In this document: positions 1 to 7,953 of the stretch, one piece after another
Layout: each line of letters starts with the position of its first letter
How positions within the stretch are numbered: the first letter of the stretch is position 1
The notes under the pieces: generated by a model
Told to the model about the DNA's origin: nothing
The model's input: the letters and a program-made list of their open reading frames with translations, nothing else
The model's database searches: none
Program-made: the position numbers and the translations under genes
Source: Buttiauxella gaviniae
GTDB lineage: Bacteria; Pseudomonadota; Gammaproteobacteria; Enterobacterales; Enterobacteriaceae
Reading direction: 5' to 3'
DNA: 64,000 nucleotides
NCBI RefSeq assembly: GCF_040786275.1
Contig: NZ_JBFMVT010000002.1
Span: 310,001-374,000, forward strand

Positions 1-475
1 TGCTAATGATCACATCGTTAAATGGCATCTCGTTTTTGAGCTGTTTAAAGCGCTCGCGATAGGCATTCATCAATTCATCGTGTAAATCATTCACGCTCAG
101 GGTACGAACCAGGGCGTAATCCTTTTCGGTTAATAGTGCGACGGTGGCCCCGCGAATCGCCGGGATCATCATCTCAGTTTGTTTTACCGCGTCCTCGGTG
201 GCAGCCGTTAAGGCCAGTTCGAGCAACATGTAGCGCTCTTTGCCACCGTCATTTTTCAGGGTGATCATGATGTTGTTAATTTCAACAAACAGCACCTGAG
301 TCTCTTCTTCTGACGAAGAAAACATCTCTTTGACTTTTTGCCAGGATGACGGCGCGGGTACCGCTTCAGGTTCAGCGGCTTGCGTCGGTTGTGCAAAGTG
401 CATCGTTCCCATCACGGCCAGCACAGAAGAGATAAGGGCGATTGCCAAAGCCATCGAAAAGGTTTTAATCGTCAT
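1..475 (-). CDS. fliL: FliL-type flagellar basal-body protein (LafF), 3' end outside window
   Basis: About 158 codons are visible on the reverse strand, from ATG at 475 to the window edge, so the last few residues are missing. An N-terminal membrane helix (about residues 7-24) is followed by a short acidic linker and a FliL-like periplasmic domain with the pattern 'EINNIMITLKND...RYMLLELALTA'. FliL surrounds the stator at the inner membrane and affects motor torque. It is last in the fliD-S-T-K-L run, 16 bases after fliK. In lateral systems the sigma-28 and stator genes usually follow, which here would be beyond position 1. Identification rests on domain pattern and position; the family is divergent. 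Confidence 0.8.
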   Translation of the reverse strand, partial: MTIKTFSMALAIALISSVLAVMGTMHFAQPTQAAEPEAVPAPSSWQKVKEMFSSSEEETQVLFVEINNIMITLKNDGGKERYMLLELALTAATEDAVKQTEMMIPAIRGATVALLTEKDYALVRTLSVNDLHDELMNAYRERFKQLKNEMPFNDVIIS

Positions 476-491
476 AGTGTTAGTCAACTTC

Positions 492-1550
492 TTATACTGT
501 CATCAAAATAGATTTATCATCCCGCGAGCGCGTATCGCGCGCGGTGTCCTGCTGTTCATTCGCCAGAATCATTTCACTTTCGCGGCCGGATTGTTGCTGG
601 CGCTGGCCCGGCTGTTGCTGCTGCGTTTGGTTTGATAAATGGACATCCACATCAACAAAATGCTGCTCGGTTAACGCCTGGCGCAGTTCGTTGCTCACCT
701 GCTGTAACGCGCGGTAAACATCCCCCTGCCCGGCATTGATTTGTACCTGGATTTTCCCGGCTTCGATCTGCACGGCAATTTCAATGCGCCCCATATCAGG
801 TGGATCAAGACGGATCGTCGCGTGTTGAATTTGGTTATTGATCTGCAAATTCAGGCGCTCGCCGAGTGCGTGTTGAAGCTGAGTGGAAAGCTCCTGCCCG
901 CTGCGGTCTGCACGAATCGGGGCGTTGACCTGAACATGTGGCTGCCCGGCCGAGATCACCGGCACATTTCCCGCGGGCGTGGCGTTTATCCCGGCGATGC
1001 GCAGTGAATCTGCCGTAGCCGGTTTCAGCGTTGTTTTCGGGAGCGCTAACTCAGCGTGTTCAGGCGCAGGCGCCTCAGTATGCCGATTCGCCACCACTGA
1101 CGGCGGCACCACGCCTGATGTTTCAGGCGCAGAACGTTCCGCTTTTTCCGTCAAAGCAAGGGCATGTGCCTTATGGGATACAGGCACTTCAACGGCAACC
1201 GCTTCAACCGCAACGGGCGCTGCAGAACTTATCAGCACCGGGACATCTCTGTTTACCAGGGAAGCCAAAAATTGCTGTGCCATCTGTTGCACCTGCTCTT
1301 CGGGCAGCTCAGGCAACAGCGCTTCAAATGCGCTCTCTTCTTGCGCGATATCCACCGGTTCTTGCGGCGTGAGAGACGCAGACCCGGTGGCTACCAGCAG
1401 TTCTTCAAACAGCATTTCGCTGGTATTTGCACCCGCCGTTTCATCGACAACCTGCAACGTAGCCGTCGCCGGAGCCACCAGCGTATGCAACTGCGTTGAC
1501 TGCGGTAAATTGCCCGAATCCGAGGCGGAAAAAGCGAGGAAGTCACTCAT
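492..1550 (-). CDS. fliK: Flagellar hook-length control protein FliK (LafE)
   Basis: 352 residues from ATG at 1550. An in-frame ATG at 1589 exists but lies well inside the upstream gene. The N-terminal two thirds is low-complexity and rich in Ala, Pro, Glu and Val, as expected for the exported ruler portion. The C-terminal third (about residues 220-305) is the conserved hook-length domain with 'LDPPDMGRIEIAVQI' and 'INAGQGDVYRALQ', followed by a Gln-rich tail. FliK measures the growing hook and switches the export gate FlhB from hook to filament substrates. The start overlaps the end of the upstream FliT-like gene by 8 bases, suggesting translational coupling. Confidence 0.88.
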   Translation of the reverse strand: MSDFLAFSASDSGNLPQSTQLHTLVAPATATLQVVDETAGANTSEMLFEELLVATGSASLTPQEPVDIAQEESAFEALLPELPEEQVQQMAQQFLASLVNRDVPVLISSAAPVAVEAVAVEVPVSHKAHALALTEKAERSAPETSGVVPPSVVANRHTEAPAPEHAELALPKTTLKPATADSLRIAGINATPAGNVPVISAGQPHVQVNAPIRADRSGQELSTQLQHALGERLNLQINNQIQHATIRLDPPDMGRIEIAVQIEAGKIQVQINAGQGDVYRALQQVSNELRQALTEQHFVDVDVHLSNQTQQQQPGQRQQQSGRESEMILANEQQDTARDTRSRDDKSILMTV

Positions 1551-1860
1551 TAACCACCTGCCCCTCTTCCTGGTCCATAAACACGGCATAGGAGAGTGCC
1601 CCTTCGCGCTGATTGCGCTGCTGGAGCATCTCTTTGCTTAATTCATCCCGTTTATGGCGCACCATTTGATGGACGTAGCTATGAACTTGCTGAAGCGTTC
1701 TCATCGCTTCACGCTTTTGATCAGAGATCTCACGTCCATGCATGCTGACCAGCGAGGCGGCAATGTCGCTATCCAACTGTTGGATTCTTTCCCAGTCTTG
1801 ACGCTTGCCCGCCGCGGCGAGCGCCCGCGTCTGCCAGTCAAGTAACTGCAAATCATCCAT
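1543..1860 (-). CDS. FliT-like flagellar chaperone (LafD)
   Basis: A 105-residue, charged and probably all-helical protein between fliS and fliK, the position of FliT/LafD in lateral flagellar loci. FliT chaperones the cap protein FliD and in peritrichous systems also modulates class-2 activation. There is no strong motif, so the call rests on size, helical character and context. It overlaps fliS by 8 bases upstream and fliK by 8 bases downstream, so the three genes are probably translated as a coupled set. Confidence 0.6.
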   Translation of the reverse strand: MDDLQLLDWQTRALAAAGKRQDWERIQQLDSDIAASLVSMHGREISDQKREAMRTLQQVHSYVHQMVRHKRDELSKEMLQQRNQREGALSYAVFMDQEEGQVVNE

Positions 1861-2248
1861 GGCGTTTACCCATTTCGTCCCAGCCTTCGCGCAGTTCGGT
1901 CAGAATGGTTTCCACTTCTTCAATGGCGGCGACGGACAAATTATTGCTGCCGTCATACAGGCGATAGACGCAGTAGTCGTACAAATTGGCGAGATTTTTT
2001 GCCAGTTCGCCGCCTTTTTCGTAGTCCAGCGCGCTGGTCAAGGCATTGAGAATATCGATGCACTTATTGATGCTTTGCGCCTTGCGCTCATAGCGTTTCG
2101 CTTCGATATGGCTTTTGGCTCGTACCAGTTCGTCGGTTAAGCCGTTGAACAGCATAAGCACCAACTGATGCGGCGTTGCTGCCGCCACCTGCGCTGCCAT
2201 ATCTGACTCATAAAAGTCGCCGAACCCTTCCTGGGTGTTTCCGTACAT
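1853..2248 (-). CDS. fliS: Flagellin export chaperone FliS (LafC)
   Basis: 131 residues, the normal FliS length. The N-terminus carries the FliS hallmark 'YESDMAAQVAAATPHQLVLMLFNGLTDELVRAKSHIE', followed by helices containing 'LTSALDYEKGGELAKNLANLYDYC'. FliS binds the C-terminal D0 helix of flagellin in the cytoplasm, prevents premature polymerisation and delivers it to FlhA. It lies 13 bases after fliD and overlaps the FliT-like gene. A single FliS presumably serves all five flagellins, whose last 69 residues are identical. Confidence 0.93.
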   Translation of the reverse strand: MYGNTQEGFGDFYESDMAAQVAAATPHQLVLMLFNGLTDELVRAKSHIEAKRYERKAQSINKCIDILNALTSALDYEKGGELAKNLANLYDYCVYRLYDGSNNLSVAAIEEVETILTELREGWDEMGKRHG

Positions 2249-2261
2249 AGAGATTTCTTCC

Positions 2262-3563
2262 TTAAACTAAGCCAAACATACTGGCGGTGTTGTTCATCTG
2301 CTGTAATACGCTCTGCATGCGGGTGAACTGCTGCAAATAGCGGTTGTAAGCCGTGTCATAGCGGGTACTGATTTTGTCGCTGCGATCGCTTAATTCCGTT
2401 TCGCGGCGGCGGTTGGTTTCTTCGCGGCTTTTGATTTCCCCGTTGAGTCCCACATACTTATCCAGAGATTTGTCCATTTTGCGCAACAATCCATTACTGC
2501 CATTGAACAGCGTGTTCAGCTTGCCCGGATCCTCAGTAAGCTTCTCTTTAAGCTTGTCATTATCAAGCTTTAGCTTGCCGTCTTTATCCGCGCTAACGCC
2601 GAATTGCGTAATATCCAACCCTTCAATAGATGTACGTAACATTTCGTTGAGTTCACGACGCAATGAGCTAATTCCTGCATCACCAGCAAAGGCTCCGCGA
2701 TCGCTACTGCTAGAACCTGAAGCAGTCAGTTCATTTAATGAACTCAACATTGTGTTATAGGCTTCAACAAAGCTATTAACCTGGGATGTCGTCTCACTGA
2801 CATCGATCCCAATATTAATACGCAACGGGCTATCGCCTGCTTTGTGAGTCTGATTAAGGTCAATCGTGACCCCATCGATCAAATCTTTTAGGGTGTTTGT
2901 GGTGCCAGTTATACGCAGGCCACTACCCGATTCACCTAACCAGACTACAGAATCCTGTGCCTGAGTAAGCGTGCTGACTCCCCCTTGCGTAATCTCTGGC
3001 GGGGCAGTCAACTTAATTTCATTCTCAGCTCCGCTGTTATCACTGCTCAGCATAAGGCGAACTTCACCTCCGCTACGCACTAATGACGCAGTCACACCAG
3101 GATTATCATCTGAACCATTAATGGCCTTTGCCAGGCTGGAGAGGCTATCAACCTTATCCATATCAATGGTCAGCGTTTTATTATTAATTGTGATATCTAG
3201 ATTGCCGGTGGCGCTTGCGATTGTGCTGTCATCTAGTTTGTCGAATGCAACCTGATGCGCAGACGCAAGTTGCTCAATAAAAAGGTTATAAGTGCCTTTA
3301 CGTGCATCGGAAGTGGTCGTCGCAGAGACCATATTTTCCACACTCATCGTGGCGCTGGTTTTCAGCATTCCGGCATTGGTTTTATTTAAATTGCTCAGTG
3401 CCGTGCGAAACGTACTTAATCCACTTTTGAGCGATTTAAGTGCTGTTTGTTGAGCGGTTAATCTCGCCTGCTGTGTTTTTAACTGACTTTTTAGCGCCTG
3501 CACGTCATAGCCAGCTAACTGTGTAGCCATTGACTGAGGGTCAATACTGCTGAAATCGCTCAT
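2262..3563 (-). CDS. fliD: Flagellar filament cap protein FliD (LafB)
   Basis: 433 residues. The FliD N-terminal helical region ('ALKSQLKTQQARLTAQQTALKSLKSGLSTFRTAL') is followed by a central beta region and a C-terminal region with 'FGVSADKDGKLKLDNDKLKEKL' and the terminal coiled coil ending 'MQSVLQQMNNTASMFGLV'. FliD caps the filament tip and catalyses flagellin folding. It is first in the fliD-S-T-K-L run. A Shine-Dalgarno GGGAG lies 5 bases before the ATG. The central third has lower GC than the flanks, as is common for surface-exposed filament parts. Confidence 0.93.
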   Translation of the reverse strand: MSDFSSIDPQSMATQLAGYDVQALKSQLKTQQARLTAQQTALKSLKSGLSTFRTALSNLNKTNAGMLKTSATMSVENMVSATTTSDARKGTYNLFIEQLASAHQVAFDKLDDSTIASATGNLDITINNKTLTIDMDKVDSLSSLAKAINGSDDNPGVTASLVRSGGEVRLMLSSDNSGAENEIKLTAPPEITQGGVSTLTQAQDSVVWLGESGSGLRITGTTNTLKDLIDGVTIDLNQTHKAGDSPLRINIGIDVSETTSQVNSFVEAYNTMLSSLNELTASGSSSSDRGAFAGDAGISSLRRELNEMLRTSIEGLDITQFGVSADKDGKLKLDNDKLKEKLTEDPGKLNTLFNGSNGLLRKMDKSLDKYVGLNGEIKSREETNRRRETELSDRSDKISTRYDTAYNRYLQQFTRMQSVLQQMNNTASMFGLV

Positions 3564-3597
3564 CCATTCTCCCTGGCGCTGTGCTAATCCTTTTTAT

Positions 3598-3625
3598 GAA
3601 TTAGCAATATTCATGCCAAAATTAA
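3598..3625 (-). promoter_or_regulatory. Candidate lateral sigma-28 promoter of fliD (weak match)
   Basis: Reading leftward, TTAATTTT, 12 bases, GCTAATTC. The -35-like half is identical to that of the flagellin genes and has the same spacing. The -10-like half differs from the GTCGCTTT seen there. It lies about 35 bases before fliD. Confidence 0.4.
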
Positions 3626-3689
3626 ATTTTAAGTATTTCAAGTGGTTAGAAACCATAAGGAAGGATTATTTCCGCCCACCGGAAATAAA

Positions 3690-3715
3690 GAGGAAAACAC
3701 CGCCGGAGCGGTGTT
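3690..3715 (-). terminator. Rho-independent terminator of flagellin copy 1
   Basis: An inverted repeat AACACCGC/GCGGTGTT with a 4-base loop (3696-3715) is followed, reading leftward, by TTTTCCTCTTT. A second hairpin, TTATTTCCG/CGGAAATAA (3666-3688), lies immediately downstream. Together they separate the flagellin array from fliD. Confidence 0.75.
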
Positions 3716-3723
3716 ATGAGACG

Positions 3724-4632
3724 TTAACCTAGCAGGGACATCACCATGCCTGACATGCTGTTGGCTTGTTTCAGCATCGACATGCTGGTCTGCGCCAGCA
3801 TCTGGTTACGGGTCATGTTGGTTGCTTCGGAAGCAAAGTCAGCATCACGAATATTGCCCAGGGCCAGGGTAGTGTTATCTTTCATATTCGCGAGGTTAGC
3901 GGAGGTATGGCCCAGGCGGTTGATATTGGCACCTAATGTTGAGCGAACTGTGCCGACAGTATCCAGAGCTGTGGTAATAGTATCAATAGCAGCCCCACTC
4001 CCTGTACTGAGATTGATTGCAGCAACCCCCGCTGTTGTTGTTGTAAATCCAAATGCCTTATCAAGTTTATCCATAAGGTCAGTGGTACCACCTGTACCCT
4101 GTTTTGTGAGATCTAATTTGAGTGATTCAGATTTATCAGCACCAATCTGAAAAGCCATTTCTTTACCTAGCTTTCCGCCATCTACAGTGAATGTTGTACC
4201 ATTCGTCCCCATTGAAAAAATCAGACTTTCTCCACCAAATTTGGTTTGCGTCAGAATGTTTTTCAATTCTTTATTCAGCTCATCTGACTCTGCCTGCAAT
4301 GCATCGCGCTCGTTAGTACCGTTAGTATCGTTTGCCGCCTGAGTAGCCAGATCCTTCATGCGGTACAGGATGTTGGTGACTTCATCAAAAGCGCCTTCTG
4401 CACTCTGCAACATCGCAGTCGCATCAGAGACGTTACGCTGGGCAACACCCATGCCATTAACCTGGCCCTGTAAACGAGTCGCAATCTGCAGGCCTGCCGC
4501 ATCATCAGCCGCAGAGTTAATACGCTTGCCCGTTCCCAGACGCTCCATGGCTGTAGACAGAATTGAGTTGGACTTATTCAGCGCATTGGTGGAAGACATC
4601 GCTGCACCGCTGGTGAAAATAGATAAAGCCAT
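3724..4632 (-). CDS. lafA: Lateral flagellin, copy 1 of 5 (central class C)
   Basis: 302 residues, the longest of the array and last in transcription order. Residues 1-104 and the last 69 residues form the D0/D1 helical core and match the other four copies almost exactly. The middle (about 105-233) belongs to no other copy's class: it begins 'GTNERDALQAESDELNKEL' and continues 'TKFGGESLIF'. Flagellin polymerises into the filament; the central region faces outward. Short length means a small D2 region and no D3. It is preceded by the shared promoter (4683-4710) and followed by its own terminator. Confidence 0.95.
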   Translation of the reverse strand: MALSIFTSGAAMSSTNALNKSNSILSTAMERLGTGKRINSAADDAAGLQIATRLQGQVNGMGVAQRNVSDATAMLQSAEGAFDEVTNILYRMKDLATQAANDTNGTNERDALQAESDELNKELKNILTQTKFGGESLIFSMGTNGTTFTVDGGKLGKEMAFQIGADKSESLKLDLTKQGTGGTTDLMDKLDKAFGFTTTTAGVAAINLSTGSGAAIDTITTALDTVGTVRSTLGANINRLGHTSANLANMKDNTTLALGNIRDADFASEATNMTRNQMLAQTSMSMLKQANSMSGMVMSLLG

Positions 4633-4682
4633 ATACTGCTCCTTGTGATTTCGGGTAACGCCTGTGCGCCCTGTACCTCCTT

Positions 4683-4710
4683 AAAGCGACATTGCCCACG
4701 ATAAAATTAA
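4683..4710 (-). promoter_or_regulatory. Shared sigma-28-like promoter, flagellin copy 1
   Basis: Reading leftward, TTAATTTT, 12 bases, GTCGCTTT, about 50 bases before the ATG. The same element precedes all flagellin copies and flgM, where the first half reads TAAAGTTT, the textbook sigma-28 -35. Confidence 0.65.
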
Positions 4711-4741
4711 ACCCTGATTTGTATTTCATCGCCCGGAAAAC

Positions 4742-4771
4742 AAAAAAAGCCCCCGTACAACGGGAGCTTTT
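4742..4771 (-). terminator. Rho-independent terminator of flagellin copy 2
   Basis: Reading leftward, a stem AAAGCTCCCG/CGGGGGCTTT with a 4-base loop, followed by a run of T. Confidence 0.85.
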
Positions 4772-4800
4772 GCGTAATACAACAGAACGTGCCGGCGAAA

Positions 4801-5682
4801 TTAGCCCAGCAGGGACATCACCATGCCTGACATGCTGTTGGCCTGTTTCAGCATCGACATACTGGTCTGCGCCAGCATCTGGTTACGGGTCATGTTGGTT
4901 GCTTCGGAAGCAAAGTCAGCATCACGAATATTGCCCAGGGCCAGGGTGGTGTTGTCTTTCATATTCGCGAGGTTAGCGGAGGTATGACCCAGACGGTTGA
5001 TGTTGGCACCTAATGCAGAACGAACACCACCTACATTATCGAGTGCAGTCTGTACATTATCCATGAGCGTGGTTATCTTACCGAGATCGGCAGTTCCCGT
5101 ACCGGTAGCAATATCCAGGTCAAAACCAGTTAAAGAAGTAACTGTTGTTTCCAATGCTTTTCCAGCACCAGCATTTAGATCCAATTCTAATTTTTCGCTT
5201 GCCCCTGCACCAATCTGAAAATTTAATTTCCCAGCTAATCTTCCACCTGTCGCTGCAGTACCATCTCCAAATAACACATCACCAGCATATTTAGTATTGG
5301 TCATAATATTGGTTAACTCGGCCTGCAACTCGGTCAACTCAGCTTTGACCGCTGTACGATCATTTTTGCTGTTAGTGTCATTCGCTGCCTGAGTAGCAAG
5401 GTCTTTCATGCGGTATAGAACATTGGTGACTTCATCAAAGGCGCCTTCCGCCGTCTGCAACATCGCAGTCGCATCAGAGACGTTACGCTGCGCGACACCC
5501 ATACCATTAACCTGACCCTGTAAACGAGTCGCAATCTGCAGACCTGCCGCATCATCAGCCGCAGAGTTAATACGCTTGCCCGTTCCCAGACGCTCCATGG
5601 CTGTAGACAGAATTGAGTTGGACTTATTCAGCGCATTGGTGGAAGACATCGCTGCACCGCTGGTGAAAATAGATAAAGCCAT
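4801..5682 (-). CDS. lafA: Lateral flagellin, copy 2 of 5 (central class A)
   Basis: 293 residues. The conserved D0/D1 ends carry one change within 1-104 (Val88 in 'VTNVLYRMKDL'). The central region, beginning 'SKNDRTAVKAELTELQAELTN' and continuing 'TKYAGDVLFGDG', is clearly the same class as copy 4 but differs at many positions over the last two thirds. The residues that in enteric FliC contact TLR5 (Arg, Leu and Gln of the 'RMKDLATQ' segment) are kept. It is bounded by two identical 168-base intergenic repeats, so it is probably a monocistronic unit. Confidence 0.95.
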   Translation of the reverse strand: MALSIFTSGAAMSSTNALNKSNSILSTAMERLGTGKRINSAADDAAGLQIATRLQGQVNGMGVAQRNVSDATAMLQTAEGAFDEVTNVLYRMKDLATQAANDTNSKNDRTAVKAELTELQAELTNIMTNTKYAGDVLFGDGTAATGGRLAGKLNFQIGAGASEKLELDLNAGAGKALETTVTSLTGFDLDIATGTGTADLGKITTLMDNVQTALDNVGGVRSALGANINRLGHTSANLANMKDNTTLALGNIRDADFASEATNMTRNQMLAQTSMSMLKQANSMSGMVMSLLG

Positions 5683-5732
5683 ATACTGCTCCTTGTGATT
5701 TCGGGTAACGCCTGTGCGCCCTGTACCTCCTT

Positions 5733-5760
5733 AAAGCGACATTGCCCACGATAAAATTAA
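5733..5760 (-). promoter_or_regulatory. Shared sigma-28-like promoter, flagellin copy 2
   Basis: Reading leftward, TTAATTTT, 12 bases, GTCGCTTT. The spacer is identical to that of copies 1 and 4. Confidence 0.65.
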
Positions 5761-5791
5761 ACCCTGATTTGTATTTCATCGCCCGGAAAAC

Positions 5792-5821
5792 AAAAAAAGC
5801 CCCCGTACAACGGGAGCTTTT
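5792..5821 (-). terminator. Rho-independent terminator of flagellin copy 3
   Basis: A GC-rich stem with 4-base loop and T-run, identical to the element at 4742-4771. Confidence 0.85.
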
Positions 5822-5850
5822 GCGTAATACAACAGAACGTGCCGGCGAAA

Positions 5851-6729
5851 TTAGCCCAGCAGGGACATCACCATGCCTGACATGCTGTTGGCCTGTTTCA
5901 GCATCGACATACTGGTCTGCGCCAGCATCTGGTTACGGGTCATGTTGGTTGCTTCGGAAGCAAAGTCAGCATCACGAATATTGCCCAGGGCCAGGGTGGT
6001 GTTGTCTTTCATATTCGCGAGGTTAGCGGAGGTATGACCCAGACGGTTGATGTTGGCACCCAGCGATGAGCGCATAGTCCCTACCTTATCAAGAGCAGTG
6101 CCTACGTTTGTTATCAATGTTCCGGCATCAGCAGCATTGGTTAAGGCAACCGCAGGTGTCGAAGCTGTACCAAACTTTACAAGTTCAGTCATCACAGCAC
6201 CTTGAGCAGTAGAAAGATCTAATGCCAGTTTCTCATCTTTGCCCGCACCAATTTGGAAATTGATAGCGGCGCCAAGCTTACCTCCGCTTGCAAAAGTGGT
6301 CGCAGCTGCATCAGTAAACAGCGTTTCCCCGGCATAACTGGTTTTAGTCATTATGTTACCCAGTTCTTTAACCAGTTCATTAACTTCCGCACCAATGGCC
6401 GTACGTTCATTGGTCCCATTGGTATCGTTCGCTGCCTGAGTCGCCAGATCCTTCATGCGGTACAAAATGTTGGTGACTTCATCAAAGGCACCTTCCGCCG
6501 TCTGCAACATGGCTGTCGCATCAGAGACGTTACGCTGGGCAACGCCCATACCGTTAACCTGGCCCTGCAGACGCGTAGCGATTTGCAGACCTGCTGCATC
6601 ATCGGCCGCGGAATTGATACGCTTACCCGTTCCCAGACGCTCCATGGCGGTGGACAGGATGCTGTTAGATTTGTTCAGCGCATTGGTGGAAGACATTGCC
6701 GCACCGCTGGTGAAAATAGATAAAGCCAT
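5851..6729 (-). CDS. lafA: Lateral flagellin, copy 3 of 5 (central class B)
   Basis: 292 residues. The ends match the array consensus. The centre, with 'GTNERTAIGAEVNELVKEL' and 'TSYAGETLF', is of the class also found in copy 5. The 5' part of the gene uses more synonymous variants than copies 1, 2 and 4 (for example over 6540-6700), and its upstream spacer is the diverged one, so this 5' end has escaped recent homogenisation. Its 3' end is nearly identical to that of copies 2 and 5. Confidence 0.95.
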   Translation of the reverse strand: MALSIFTSGAAMSSTNALNKSNSILSTAMERLGTGKRINSAADDAAGLQIATRLQGQVNGMGVAQRNVSDATAMLQTAEGAFDEVTNILYRMKDLATQAANDTNGTNERTAIGAEVNELVKELGNIMTKTSYAGETLFTDAAATTFASGGKLGAAINFQIGAGKDEKLALDLSTAQGAVMTELVKFGTASTPAVALTNAADAGTLITNVGTALDKVGTMRSSLGANINRLGHTSANLANMKDNTTLALGNIRDADFASEATNMTRNQMLAQTSMSMLKQANSMSGMVMSLLG

Positions 6730-6897
6730 ATACTGCTCCTTGTGATTTTGGGTAACGCCTTTGCGCCCTGTACTTCCTTAAAGCGACACCACCGAAAATA
6801 AAATTAAATCCTTTTTTGGAATTATCCATCTGATATATACAAAGAGCGCCCGTATAAATGGAACTCTTTCGTAACACAAACGAACGATTTGTTGAGA
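6730..6897. repeat. Diverged 168-base spacer between flagellin copies 4 and 3
   Basis: It has the same length as the other three spacers, and the promoter and ribosome site are conserved, but the middle has drifted. The terminator hairpin of copy 4 (about 6841-6870) retains only an AAAGAG/CTCTTT outer stem with mismatches inside. Transcription may therefore read through from copy 4 into copy 3. Confidence 0.85.
6780..6807 (-). promoter_or_regulatory. Shared sigma-28-like promoter, flagellin copy 3
   Basis: Reading leftward, TTAATTTT, 12 bases, GTCGCTTT. The two boxes are conserved while the 12-base spacer differs from its neighbours, which supports functional selection on the boxes. Confidence 0.68.
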
Positions 6898-7785
6898 TTA
6901 GCCCAGTAGGGACATCACCATGCCTGACATACTGTTAGCCTGCTTCAGCATCGACATACTGGTCTGCGCCAGCATCTGGTTACGGGTCATGTTGGTGGCT
7001 TCGGAAGCAAAGTCAGCATCACGAATATTGCCCAGGGCCAGGGTGGTGTTGTCTTTCATATTCGCGAGGTTGGCGGAGGTGTGACCCAGGCGGTTGATAT
7101 TTGCACCTAAGGCGGATCGAATACTTCCAACATTATCCAATGCAGTTTGTACATCACCCATTAATTTCTGCGTAGCTGTCACATCTGTAGCCGCAACACC
7201 AGTATCAATTCCCAACTCGAGAGCAGTGCCTGTGAAAGAAGACACGGCTGTACTTAATTTATTACCCGTATTCAATGCAAGTGTCAGAGTTTCTGATGAG
7301 GCTGAACCAATCTGAAAATTCAATGAACCGCCTAATTTTCCTCCAGTTGTTGCATTGTTTGTCCCATCACCAAATAGCGTTTCACCAGCATATTTTGTAT
7401 TTGTCATAATGTTGGTTAATTCTGACTTTAGCTCAGTCAGTTCGGCTTTTACTGCCGTACGATCATCTTTACCATTAGTATCATTCGATGCTTGGGTCGC
7501 CAAGTCCTTCATGCGGTACAGGATGTTGGTGACTTCATCAAAGGCGCCTTCCGCCGTCTGCAGCATAGCGGTCGCATCAGAGACGTTACGCTGGGCAACA
7601 CCCATGCCATTAACCTGGCCCTGTAAACGAGTCGCAATCTGCAGGCCTGCCGCATCATCAGCCGCAGAGTTAATACGCTTGCCCGTTCCCAGACGCTCCA
7701 TGGCTGTAGACAGAATTGAGTTGGACTTATTCAGCGCATTGGTGGAAGACATCGCTGCACCGCTGGTGAAAATAGATAAAGCCAT
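6898..7785 (-). CDS. lafA: Lateral flagellin, copy 4 of 5 (central class A)
   Basis: 295 residues. The conserved ends carry Ser100 instead of Ala. The central region, with 'GKDDRTAVKAELTELKSELTN' and 'TKYAGETLFGDG', is class A like copy 2. It then diverges in the exposed part, which is rich in Thr, Ser and Gly. The 5' end and leader are nearly identical to those of copies 1 and 2. The likely monomer export signal and FliS-binding tail are unchanged. Confidence 0.95.
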   Translation of the reverse strand: MALSIFTSGAAMSSTNALNKSNSILSTAMERLGTGKRINSAADDAAGLQIATRLQGQVNGMGVAQRNVSDATAMLQTAEGAFDEVTNILYRMKDLATQASNDTNGKDDRTAVKAELTELKSELTNIMTNTKYAGETLFGDGTNNATTGGKLGGSLNFQIGSASSETLTLALNTGNKLSTAVSSFTGTALELGIDTGVAATDVTATQKLMGDVQTALDNVGSIRSALGANINRLGHTSANLANMKDNTTLALGNIRDADFASEATNMTRNQMLAQTSMSMLKQANSMSGMVMSLLG

Positions 7786-7835
7786 ATACTGCTCCTTGTG
7801 ATTTCGGGTAACGCCTGTGCGCCCTGTACCTCCTT

Positions 7836-7863
7836 AAAGCGACATTGCCCACGATAAAATTAA
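7836..7863 (-). promoter_or_regulatory. Shared sigma-28-like promoter, flagellin copy 4
   Basis: Reading leftward, TTAATTTT, 12 bases, GTCGCTTT, with the ATG about 50 bases downstream. Confidence 0.65.
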
Positions 7864-7894
7864 ACCCTGATTTGTATTTCATCGCCCGGAAAAC

Positions 7895-7924
7895 AAAAAA
7901 AGCCCCCGAACAACGGGAGCTTTT
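7895..7924 (-). terminator. Rho-independent terminator of flagellin copy 5
   Basis: Same hairpin as at 4742-4771 with one loop substitution, followed by a T-run. Confidence 0.85.
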
Positions 7925-7953
7925 GCGTAATACAACAGAACGTGCCGGCGAAA

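Larger units (their letters stand above)
4633..4800. repeat. 168-base intergenic repeat between flagellin copies 2 and 1
   Basis: This segment carries the copy 2 terminator and the copy 1 promoter and ribosome site (AAGGAG). It is base-for-base the same as 5683-5850 and differs at one position from 7786-7953. The identity continues into the first 120 or so bases of the coding sequence, showing very recent duplication or gene conversion. Confidence 0.95.
5683..5850. repeat. 168-base intergenic repeat between flagellin copies 3 and 2
   Basis: Identical to 4633-4800. It contains the copy 3 terminator and the copy 2 promoter and ribosome binding site. Confidence 0.95.
7786..7953. repeat. 168-base intergenic repeat between flagellin copies 5 and 4
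   Basis: It differs from the repeats at 4633 and 5683 at one base, in the loop of the terminator hairpin. Confidence 0.95.
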
